A stretch of DNA of 37,467 nt from a virus. The position numbers were made by a program, and so were the translations under genes. The stretch covers positions 1 to 37,467 of the IMG/VR virus record IMGVR_UViG_3300017949_002507. The stretch is one strand, 5' to 3'. Below the pieces are notes generated by a model. That model worked only from the letters and a program-made list of their open reading frames with translations, had not been told where the DNA came from and searched no databases. Each line of letters begins with the position of its first letter. The stretch's first letter is position 1. Shown piece after piece: positions 32,307 to 37,467 of this stretch.

Positions 32307-33369
32307 TAATTATCTCCTGTGATGTATTTTTCCATGAATACTTATTAGCGGTAAAGACACCACCAACATTAGGAGATAATGTACCATCCTGCTTTGTAAC
32401 ATGGATTGTTCTCAAATATTGTATTAATTGATCCATAGAATCTTCATTAAAATCAGCCCATCCCCCTTGACCCTTGAACCAAATATTGTCTACGGCTGGA
32501 ACATTTTCTGAACCACAATCAATCAAAAGCGAATTATCGTGATTGCAAAATTCTGTATGAGCGGAGTAGTTAGTCGCAATAACGTGTTTTCCACACGCCA
32601 TCATTTCCAAAAGTTCAAGATTCCAACCTTCTGCTCGGGCTGGAAACACACCACAATCGGCCTGTCTCATTATATTATACACATCCTCATGTGATCTTTG
32701 CCTTGGTATTATATTTATTTTACGGCCTAATTTGGATGTTTTGTAGGCGTTTTGCCACGACTCATTAGTGTAAGGCATTCCCGGCTGTAGAAAAGGATTA
32801 TATGAGAGCATCCAAAGTTCGACATTATCATCATCGTTAAATGCTTTATTGAAAGCTTCTAATAGGATATCATGCCCCTTACGGATTTCCCACTTTCCAC
32901 AATTTATAAATACTGTGGAATCTCTTGAGATAGGATTAGCAGAAGAAAAAAGGGAGGAGTCAACACCGAGAGGAATCACGTGAATTTTTGACGAATCAAA
33001 ATCTGGTAGGTTTTTCTCAACTACCTCTTTTGCCCATTTTGAACACACGAATAATCTATCACAATGTCTCAGGCTAGATTTCTCTAGAGGACTGAAAGTA
33101 TCTAGTTCAAAAATAGGGAATCCGATATTCTCACCATGACCAACGTGAGTTTGTAGGGAATCCTGATGCCACAAGCTTATGCAGGGGGCTTCCAAATTTG
33201 GTTTCTGTTGACGTTCAATTGCTTCTACAATAAAATCGTCTTGAAACTCAACTTCGCTAGAAACAGGATATAGAGTTATATCATGTTCTTTTGAGAGTTC
33301 TTTAATTATATTGTATGCCGCAATGCCATATCCAGTCGAACAGATCGGGGCTATAATATTAATCTCCAT
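32296..33369 (-). CDS. Glycosyltransferase family 4 (GT-B)
   Basis: 357 residues. INIIAPICSTGYGIAAYNII at the N-terminus; donor domain STVFINCGKWEIRKGHDILL and PARAEGWNLELLEMMACGKH with the EGWNLE...E catalytic pair, then LLIDCGSEN. Clear GT4. The gene overlaps the protease gene by 11 nt and the small acidic gene by 11 nt. A -10-like TATAAT on the minus strand at about 32672-32677 is likely chance. Confidence 0.9.
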   Translation of the reverse strand: MEINIIAPICSTGYGIAAYNIIKELSKEHDITLYPVSSEVEFQDDFIVEAIERQQKPNLEAPCISLWHQDSLQTHVGHGENIGFPIFELDTFSPLEKSSLRHCDRLFVCSKWAKEVVEKNLPDFDSSKIHVIPLGVDSSLFSSANPISRDSTVFINCGKWEIRKGHDILLEAFNKAFNDDDNVELWMLSYNPFLQPGMPYTNESWQNAYKTSKLGRKINIIPRQRSHEDVYNIMRQADCGVFPARAEGWNLELLEMMACGKHVIATNYSAHTEFCNHDNSLLIDCGSENVPAVDNIWFKGQGGWADFNEDSMDQLIQYLRTIHVTKQDGTLSPNVGGVFTANKYSWKNTSQEIINAI

Positions 33370-33535
33370 CTACATACTTTCCTTCGATTACATAGTAATC
33401 AGCTTCGTCGTATCCAGACACAAAACATCCAGACACGAAACCATCACCATAAGCCCTTGCTTCTTCTGGAGTGTCAAACTCCTGAGGGTCTTCAACTAAA
33501 CCGTCTGGACACTCAATAATGCAAGTATAAATCAT
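33359..33535 (-). CDS. Small acidic protein
   Basis: 58 residues from ATG 33535, fixed by its ATGA overlap with the upstream stop and AAGGTGGG before it. MIYTCIIECPDGLVEDPQEF then EEARAYGDGFVSGCFVSGYD. Acidic, no motif recognised. Confidence 0.62.
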   Translation of the reverse strand: MIYTCIIECPDGLVEDPQEFDTPEEARAYGDGFVSGCFVSGYDEADYYVIEGKYVDGD

Positions 33536-33720
33536 GTTAATTCCCACCTTTCATCCTCATCAACTATATCATCTACGACACAAATAGCTATAGTGTCGTA
33601 GAGACTGACCTTGTGAGAATATTCATCGACTATATCGTGAATATCTTCCCAATCATCACATTCCACGTAATCAATTACGTCACCATCCTCAGACCACCAT
33701 TCTACTGACCAACTTATCAT
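33532..33720 (-). CDS. Small acidic protein
   Basis: 62 residues, strongly acidic (about a third D/E; VEWWSEDGDVIDYVECDDWE near the start). No recognised family. An acidic DNA-mimic is one idea but only a composition argument. Paired with the next small gene by an ATGA overlap. Confidence 0.62.
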   Translation of the reverse strand: MISWSVEWWSEDGDVIDYVECDDWEDIHDIVDEYSHKVSLYDTIAICVVDDIVDEDERWELT

Positions 33721-33736
33721 TCAGCCTCATCCTCTC

Positions 33737-34219
33737 TTATAGTTCAAAAACCTTTACATTAATATCCTTGTCCACCCAACATTCTATAATCATACGCTCA
33801 ATCGCACACCAATTACCACCGGCAAGACCTGATCCAAATTTTGGGCAATAAATCTCGTCGGGAGAATGCTTTCCGTTCATGTTTGCACGCACCTTCCGCA
33901 TACACTCCATTAAGGCAAAATATCTTAACGGATGCTTGCCATCAACTCCTCTCTGTGCAATCATATTTGATACAATATTACCGTCTTCTATCCATGAGTT
34001 ATTGATAGACCCCAGAGGATCAGCATTCCCACACTTTTTCATACTGGCGAGAAAATTATGGTAATCCTGTTTTGGCTTTTCTGAGTATGTATCTATAGCT
34101 AGAACAAATCCAGCACCCCACGCTCCAATATCATTACAGACATGTGGTATCATTACTTTTCTATCTTTGGGGAGATTCTGAAATAGGTCTCCTTTGATAT
34201 ACTTTAATTCTGCTGCCAT
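33737..34219 (-). CDS. Macro-domain protein (ADP-ribose/Appr-1''-p processing)
   Basis: 160 residues, a full macro domain: YIKGDLFQ (GD at 10-11), PHVCNDIGAWGAGF (25-38) and FGSGLAGGNW (128-137), the three ADP-ribose contact segments. Family members remove ADP-ribose from proteins, DNA or ADP-ribose-1''-phosphate. The LAGG loop recalls the TARG1/DarG group. A phage macro domain could reverse ADP-ribosylation by a host toxin such as DarT or process a NAD-derived defence signal; this is inference. The gene is between two transferase genes. Confidence 0.85.
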   Translation of the reverse strand: MAAELKYIKGDLFQNLPKDRKVMIPHVCNDIGAWGAGFVLAIDTYSEKPKQDYHNFLASMKKCGNADPLGSINNSWIEDGNIVSNMIAQRGVDGKHPLRYFALMECMRKVRANMNGKHSPDEIYCPKFGSGLAGGNWCAIERMIIECWVDKDINVKVFEL

Positions 34220-35163
34220 TTCTCGACTCTTTCTTTTATTTGATCTCTAAAAACCCTTGGATACAAGAATGATTTATCAAGATCCTTCATATATCTATGA
34301 GTTTTGATTATGTTTTCGGTCGTGATCATCTTTGAGGCTTCATCAAGAGTATCATAGAAGAAAGGATAATCCTTACCAAGATACTCTTCAAATGCCTCGT
34401 GCCTATTCAAAAGCAGTGGTGTATTTCTTGCCAAACACTCGACCACTCCAGTAGATGCTGCCGCATCATAAACTTTCATGAATCCTATGTTCTCGGATAA
34501 AAATTCGTCAAAAACTTCATTATTGAGATAATCTACAGGTGTCCACACTTGAGCATCAAGCTTTTTATCGATATACCCCCAATCTGGAGACATCTCTTCT
34601 ATTTTTTTTCTATAGTAGTACGAATACTGAAAATTCCCCGGAAACCATGCTTTGAAAAACTCCGTGTCTACATCTATTATAGCATAGTAGTCCCTCAAAA
34701 ACGAGCCTAATTGTATAATTCTTTTCCTATTATTTGAAAAAAATCTCTGTTCGTTCCATTTGAGTAGGGGAAATTCTGTGGGGTAAAAAACCTTAGCTAC
34801 CGGAACATCAACCTGACTCTCGATAAATCTCTTTAAGTAGTCGGTCATTACAAATAAACCGAGACAATGCTTTAAGGATTCCTGAAATGCGGGCCTCGCT
34901 AAAATTGACTGAGGAGTATGACAGTTATCCCACCACGTAGGACAGTTTGGAGGAATGTGAAAAAATCCAACCCAAGGTTCTTTATACGGAATTTTTCTAA
35001 ATCCACCCGAATAATAGTTGTGAAAATCCCAAGAATGCGTTCTTTCAATAAAGTCATCAAACAGAATTCCATTCTTACTATGAAGCGGTCTGAGAGCATT
35101 TATCGCAACTTTCCAGCCCGATCTGTGACTATCAAAACCCTTGCAGTTAGATAGATTAAGCAC
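34204..35163 (-). CDS. Probable GT-B glycosyltransferase
   Basis: 319 residues, GTG start at 35163 (TAGTG overlap, AGGAGCG upstream). NLSNCKGFDSHRSGWKVAIN at the N-terminus, then RIIQLGSFLRDYYAIIDVD and YDAAASTGVVECLARNTPLL, where E in VECLARNTP is placed as in the GT4 donor-site glutamate. The rest is divergent. Shares the pattern of many phage and marine bacterial GTs that lack strict EX7E. Acceptor unknown. Sits 16 nt into the macro-domain gene. Confidence 0.65.
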   Translation of the reverse strand: MLNLSNCKGFDSHRSGWKVAINALRPLHSKNGILFDDFIERTHSWDFHNYYSGGFRKIPYKEPWVGFFHIPPNCPTWWDNCHTPQSILARPAFQESLKHCLGLFVMTDYLKRFIESQVDVPVAKVFYPTEFPLLKWNEQRFFSNNRKRIIQLGSFLRDYYAIIDVDTEFFKAWFPGNFQYSYYYRKKIEEMSPDWGYIDKKLDAQVWTPVDYLNNEVFDEFLSENIGFMKVYDAAASTGVVECLARNTPLLLNRHEAFEEYLGKDYPFFYDTLDEASKMITTENIIKTHRYMKDLDKSFLYPRVFRDQIKERVEKWQQN

Positions 35164-36065
35164 TATATAATCGCTCCTCCCTCAATAGCTTCACAAAACC
35201 CTAAATTGTACAATGTCTTAAACACAACCAATTTCTTCGCGTATTCTTTTTTCTTTTGCTCATCCTTAATATTCTCATTCATAGCAACCCATACCGGCAT
35301 CGAATAATCAAACCTCTCAGAGTTGTTTACATACTTCTCCCAGACTATCCTCTCAGTATCATCATGGATTATTGCGTCGAGATACCCTGCCTCATAGAAA
35401 TATAAACACATAGCGTTATGAGTAAACTCTTCGTCATTGAAAACGTATTTTGCTCTGATAGCGTCTGAATAAACAATATCTCCAACCTTTGATAAACTGT
35501 TCACAAGCTTTCCGTTCTTGTAGACTTTACCGAGCTTAGGATTATTTATCGACTGATAACCACCAGCATCATTAAAGTTTTTCTGAGGAATTATCAAATT
35601 ATTGAGTCTAGGCCAATAGTTTTCATCGTTCGTAATATTGAGCACTGAACAATTATACATATCTATTGAGTAGGATTTGTAGATTTTAAGAATATCCTCA
35701 ACGAACCAATCTGGTTTCTTTTGCGAGGAATTGTTATTAATAGGTCCACAGAGAGTAGCCAAAGGAAAAAGGGTAGAGAGAGCGACCGCTTTTTCTAGAT
35801 AGGAGTTTGGTAGATAGAGTTTTTCATCGACGATAATAACTGAGTCGGTCGTGACCTTAGGAAGTGGTTTATTACCATCTCTGACTTCAACCGCAATATC
35901 CAGTTCTTTAGCCTGTTGCTTGATAGCTTCCGCAGCGGGAATAGAAAGATTTCTCTTATTTTTTTCGGAGGCAATACCAAAAGTATCCACAATCCGATCT
36001 TCTCGAATTGCAGATGTTTGCGTTTTATAACGATTGGGCAGTAAAATTAGTGTTAGTGTTTTCAA
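35163..36065 (-). CDS. Possible GT-A-like transferase, divergent
   Basis: 300 residues, TTG start at 36065 (TTGA overlap, AAAGG eight bases upstream). N-terminus KTLTLILLPNRYKTQTSAIR, then TDSVIIVDEKLYLPNSYLEK in the position of a DXD, and an AMCLYFYEAGYLDAIIHDD segment near the C-terminus. The order fits a GT-A fold, but no motif is decisive. Context (GT4, GT-B-like, small gene) supports glycan work. Could be unrelated. Confidence 0.45.
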   Translation of the reverse strand: MKTLTLILLPNRYKTQTSAIREDRIVDTFGIASEKNKRNLSIPAAEAIKQQAKELDIAVEVRDGNKPLPKVTTDSVIIVDEKLYLPNSYLEKAVALSTLFPLATLCGPINNNSSQKKPDWFVEDILKIYKSYSIDMYNCSVLNITNDENYWPRLNNLIIPQKNFNDAGGYQSINNPKLGKVYKNGKLVNSLSKVGDIVYSDAIRAKYVFNDEEFTHNAMCLYFYEAGYLDAIIHDDTERIVWEKYVNNSERFDYSMPVWVAMNENIKDEQKKKEYAKKLVVFKTLYNLGFCEAIEGGAII

Positions 36066-36250
36066 AATACGACCTTTACTCTTGGGTTTTCGCTTGCGGC
36101 TCCACAGATTGCAATCCCTTTATTTTTTACACCAAGAAATTCTAGGGCATAATATAGTCCTGAGATAACATCATCTACATTGCCATGATAGTCACTAACT
36201 GGAAACCATTCTCCAGTGAGCGGTCCTGTTTTTAGCTGTTCTTTTTTCAT
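36062..36250 (-). CDS. Small hypothetical protein
   Basis: 62 residues, MKKEQLKTGPLTGEWFPVSD at the start and a GIAICGAASENPRVKVVF end. Strong GGAAGG ribosome binding site before ATG 36250. First protein gene after the RNA-cluster terminator (36264-36290), so it either has read-through or a hidden promoter. No family recognised. Confidence 0.65.
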   Translation of the reverse strand: MKKEQLKTGPLTGEWFPVSDYHGNVDDVISGLYYALEFLGVKNKGIAICGAASENPRVKVVF

Positions 36251-36263
36251 CTTCTACCTTCCA

Positions 36264-36290
36264 TAAAAAAAGCAACCTTCTCAGGTTGCT
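36264..36290 (-). terminator. Intrinsic terminator of the RNA transcription unit
   Basis: Minus strand: perfect 8-bp stem AGCAACCT (36283-36290) with AGGTTGCT (36271-36278), 4-nt loop, then seven U residues (36264-36270). It ends the unit that begins at the promoter 36751-36779, about 480 nt in all. Confidence 0.93.
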
Positions 36291-36299
36291 AGGTTGTAT

Positions 36300-36479
<180 letters not shown>

Positions 36480-36482
36480 GAG

Positions 36483-36553
36483 AGGCCAAGCGGGGTTACG
36501 ATCCCCGGATTACACTATACCAAAGTGTCGTATTACCATTATACTACAAGGCC
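36483..36553 (-). tRNA. tRNA-Thr(GGT), non-standard
   Basis: Cloverleaf: D arm GTAT/ATAC, anticodon stem ACACT/AGTGT with loop TTGGTAT (anticodon GGT), T stem CGGGG/CCCCG. Odd features: the acceptor GGCCTTG/CTTGGCC has two adjacent U-U mismatches (5-68, 6-67), and the T loop is ATCGTAA, so positions 54 and 58 are A and U, the reverse of the normal T54-A58. No encoded CCA. It lies directly between tRNA-Gln and the GTPase-centre RNA. Possibly non-functional as a tRNA or used as a processing signal. Confidence 0.75.
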
Positions 36554-36559
36554 AAAAAA

Positions 36560-36629
36560 TGCTCCACTGAGATTTGAACTCAGGCTAACAGTGTCAGAGA
36601 CTGTGGTGCTACCGTTACACTATGGAGCA
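36560..36629 (-). tRNA. tRNA-Gln(CTG)
   Basis: Complete cloverleaf: acceptor TGCTCCA/TGGAGCA with the U1-A72 pair typical of glutamine tRNAs, D arm GTGTAACGGTAGCAC, anticodon stem ACAGT/ACTGT with loop CTCTGAC (anticodon CTG), T arm CTGAG/CTCAG with TTCAAAT loop. No encoded CCA; only 6 nt separate it from the Thr gene. Confidence 0.92.
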
Positions 36630-36634
36630 ATAAG

Positions 36635-36723
36635 TACGGGGATCAGGAATCGAGCCTGTCCAGAACCTCCCACTGTTTTGTAGCTGGAACGTGTTATAAG
36701 CACGCCTGTGGGCAATCCCCGTA
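36635..36723 (-). ncRNA. tRNA-like element with long variable arm (Ile-UAU-like loop)
   Basis: 89 nt. A 9-bp acceptor-like stem (TACGGGGAT/ATCCCCGTA), a T-like arm (CAGG, loop CTCGATT, CCTG), an anticodon-like hairpin CGTG-CTTATAA-CACG (TAT in the anticodon place), a very small D-like hairpin GCC-CACA-GGC, and a 28-nt variable arm closed by CCAG/CTGG. CCCAC in the D-like part can pair with GTGGG in the variable loop. Acceptor plus T stems total 13 bp, as in tRNA-Sec, but the anticodon is not TCA. Either a degenerate tRNA or a new tRNA-like RNA. It is the first element of the unit. Confidence 0.6.
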
Positions 36724-36750
36724 TGTGAGCCAGTTTTACCTGACGCCCTC

Positions 36751-36779
36751 ATTATAGCAAATTATCTTTGCTTTGTCAA
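36751..36779 (-). promoter_or_regulatory. Perfect consensus sigma-70 promoter for the RNA unit
   Basis: Minus strand TTGACA (36774-36779), 17-bp spacer, TATAAT (36751-36756): exact consensus. Transcription would start near 36744. It drives the tRNA-like element, tRNA-Gln, tRNA-Thr and the GTPase-centre RNA. A small 5-bp hairpin (GTCAG/CTGGC) lies just after the start. Confidence 0.92.
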
Positions 36780-36824
36780 ATCATTATCTTTTTTGTCTAC
36801 AGTTTTTCTGATTTTTCGTTCCAT
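36762..36824 (-). CDS. Possible 20-residue basic peptide (doubtful)
   Basis: A small open frame, MERKIRKTVDKKDNDLTKQR, with GGAAAG five bases before its ATG, in the 36780-36855 gap between tRNA-Gly and the promoter. It overlaps the promoter -35. Probably chance, but it is the only coding potential in the gap, which otherwise shows nothing. Confidence 0.2.
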   Translation of the reverse strand: MERKIRKTVDKKDNDLTKQR

Positions 36825-36855
36825 TGTCTTTCCAAAATTATATCTTTCTTTTAAG

Positions 36856-36927
36856 TGCGATAGCGGGTAATCGAAACCCGATCTCCAACTTGGCAAGCTG
36901 GCATAATAGCCGTTATACTACTACCGC
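36856..36927 (-). tRNA. tRNA-Gly(GCC)
   Basis: Acceptor GCGGTAG/CTATCGC (one G-U), anticodon stem CCAGC/GTTGG with loop TTGCCAA (anticodon GCC), T stem CGGGT/ACCCG with TTCGATT loop. The D stem is weak (GTA/TAT). Discriminator A, no encoded CCA. Confidence 0.9.
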
Positions 36928-36935
36928 ATTATAAG

Positions 36936-37008
36936 TGGAGACGACAGGAATCGAACCTGCATTCCCTGTTCTTCAGACAGGAGCATTGACCACGTTTGCT
37001 ACATCTCC
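36936..37008 (-). tRNA. tRNA-Phe(GAA)
   Basis: Acceptor GGAGATG/CGTCTCC (one G-U), anticodon stem CCTGT/ACAGG with loop CTGAAGA (anticodon GAA), T arm GCAGG/CCTGT with TTCGATT loop, discriminator A. Ordinary cloverleaf, no CCA. Confidence 0.92.
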
Positions 37009-37011
37009 ATA

Positions 37012-37089
37012 AGAGGCTTGAGAGGATCGAACTCTTTAACGCTGATTTTGCAGACCAGTGGCATCCCAGACACCTTATGTGCAAGCCTC
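37012..37089 (-). tRNA. tRNA-Cys(GCA), enlarged D arm
   Basis: Acceptor GAGGCTT/AAGCCTC perfect; anticodon stem CTGGT/ATCAG with loop CTGCAAA (anticodon GCA); T arm with TTCGATC loop and one A-C at the stem base. The D region is about 24 nt instead of about 19, so its D arm is longer than normal. Probably functional but unusual. Confidence 0.8.
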
Positions 37090-37097
37090 ACAAGCGG

Positions 37098-37150
37098 AAG
37101 GTGGGGGAATCGAAAACCAAATTTCATCCAATCATTCCAATTTTTATGTA
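37098..37150 (-). pseudogene. Degenerate tRNA remnant
   Basis: Between tRNA-Cys and tRNA-Ser a T-arm-like piece is visible (GGTTTTCGATTCCC, 37105-37120 approx), but no matching acceptor or anticodon arms can be built. It looks like the 3' half of a decayed tRNA. A TATAAT box just upstream (37150s) is probably chance. Confidence 0.35.
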
Positions 37151-37160
37151 TATTATAAAG

Positions 37161-37249
37161 CAGCGAGTAAGAGAATCGAACTCTCACCGTATTTTACCCC
37201 GGAACATCTTAGCAGGATGCCGCAACAAACCAATATTTGCCTAATCTCT
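37161..37249 (-). tRNA. tRNA-Ser(GCT)
   Basis: Class II tRNA: anticodon stem GCATC/GATGT with loop CTGCTAA (anticodon GCT), long variable arm (CCG/CGG), D arm GCAA/TTGC, T arm GAGAG/CTCTT with TTCGATT loop. The acceptor AGAGATT/ACTCGCT has two mismatches (3-70 A-G, 6-67 U-C). Discriminator G, no encoded CCA. Confidence 0.85.
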
Positions 37250-37262
37250 ATAGGAACACACA

Positions 37263-37467
37263 TGAAACTCATATGTACTAATTGTAAAAATAGTTTTGAA
37301 AGATCTAAAAGTAACAACCATAAAAGTAAAAAAATGAATTGTAAACCATTTTGTTCACAAAAATGTAATGGACAATACAAAAGGAAAAAAGGAACAAAAA
37401 CAGTAAAATGTAGTCATTGCAATAACAGTGTTGTTAAACGAATGACAGATATTAATAAATCTAAAAC
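37263..37467 (+). CDS. HNH-type zinc-finger protein, 3' end outside window
   Basis: Only plus-strand gene. ATG at 37263 with AGGAA eight bases upstream; open for 68 codons to the edge. MKLICTNCKNSFERSKSNN, then FCSQKCNGQYKRK and KCSHCNNSVVKRM form the repeated CxxC...C.C zinc pattern that precedes the HNH domain in many phage homing endonucleases. The nuclease domain itself would lie beyond the window. Its place beside the tRNA cluster and opposite strand fits a mobile gene. Confidence 0.65.

Noticed and set aside
32671-32690. TATAAT-like -10 on the minus strand with TGTGTATAAT inside a GT4 gene.
   Set aside because: It lies within coding sequence with no -35 and about 365 nt from the next gene start; likely chance in AT-rich DNA.
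36660-36690. Weak likeness to the 23S L1-stalk motif (GUGGGAGG) in the tRNA-like element.
   Set aside because: Only about 9 consecutive bases match and the surrounding pairing differs; this can be chance, unlike the 34-base GTPase-centre match.
36996-37380. Open frames of 60-80 codons across the tRNA cluster on both strands.
   Set aside because: They read through tRNA genes and lack ribosome binding sites, so they are shadows.

Overview
This window is part of a tailed-phage (or closely related prophage) genome of a bacterium with ordinary sigma-70 promoters and AGGAGG-type ribosome binding sites. Evidence: about 55 tightly packed genes, nearly all on the minus strand with ATGA/TAATG overlaps; a full phage replication set; PhoH; a class II ribonucleotide reductase; a holin/spanin-like pair; virion-like proteins; and a tRNA cluster. 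It is AT-rich. The host cannot be named. A Tat-type signal and a 23S rRNA-like segment that matches the proteobacterial (E. coli) version, as I remember it, make a Gram-negative host plausible. Because the genes lie on the minus strand, transcription runs from high to low coordinates.

Layout in plus-strand order. 1-7531: glycan block with six glycosyltransferases or GT-like proteins, a sugar nucleotidyltransferase, a methyltransferase-like fragment and a small Tat-signal protein. 7547-23236: replication and recombination block with SSB, a detached OB-fold/C-terminal piece of DNA polymerase III alpha, a DnaQ-like exonuclease, a SLOG/DUF2493 protein, the main DnaE body, a Cas4/RecB-type nuclease, a dNMP kinase, DnaG-like primase, DnaB-like helicase, a Vsr/DUF559-like nuclease, a RecA/UvsX recombinase and several small unknown or zinc-ribbon proteins. 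23289-27441: PhoH, a virion-like protein and the B12-dependent reductase NrdJ, bounded by two strong intrinsic terminators. 27461-32306: holin-like and spanin-like membrane proteins, a probable virion protein, a sigma-70-like factor, several membrane-anchored small proteins and a papain-family (C1) protease. 32296-36250: a second glycan block (one GT4, two GT-like proteins) that also carries a macro-domain protein. 36264-37249: RNA cluster. 37263 onward: the only plus-strand gene, a zinc-finger/HNH-type protein that runs off the window.

The standout is in the RNA cluster. A perfect consensus promoter (TTGACA-17-TATAAT, 36751-36779, minus strand) drives a short RNA-only transcription unit: a tRNA-like element, tRNA-Gln, an odd tRNA-Thr, and then a roughly 180-nt structured RNA ending at an intrinsic terminator (36264-36290). 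The last RNA contains 34 consecutive nucleotides (36435-36468) identical to E. coli 23S rRNA positions 1055-1088. This is helix 43 and the adjoining junction of the GTPase-associated centre, where ribosomal protein L11 and thiostrepton bind. It is embedded in non-ribosomal helices and closed by its own terminal stem, and a second hairpin presents the same UAGAAGCA loop. I read it as a phage-encoded mimic of the ribosomal GTPase centre. Its function (L11 decoy, dampening of RelA, protection from a ribosome-directed toxin or antibiotic) is inference.

How the parts fit: the phage brings its own replisome and nucleotide supply (NrdJ, dNMP kinase), probably redirects transcription with a sigma-like factor, supplements or replaces host tRNAs, and may act on host translation through the GTPase-centre mimic. 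The two glycosyltransferase blocks point to glycan decoration of virion, DNA or host surface.
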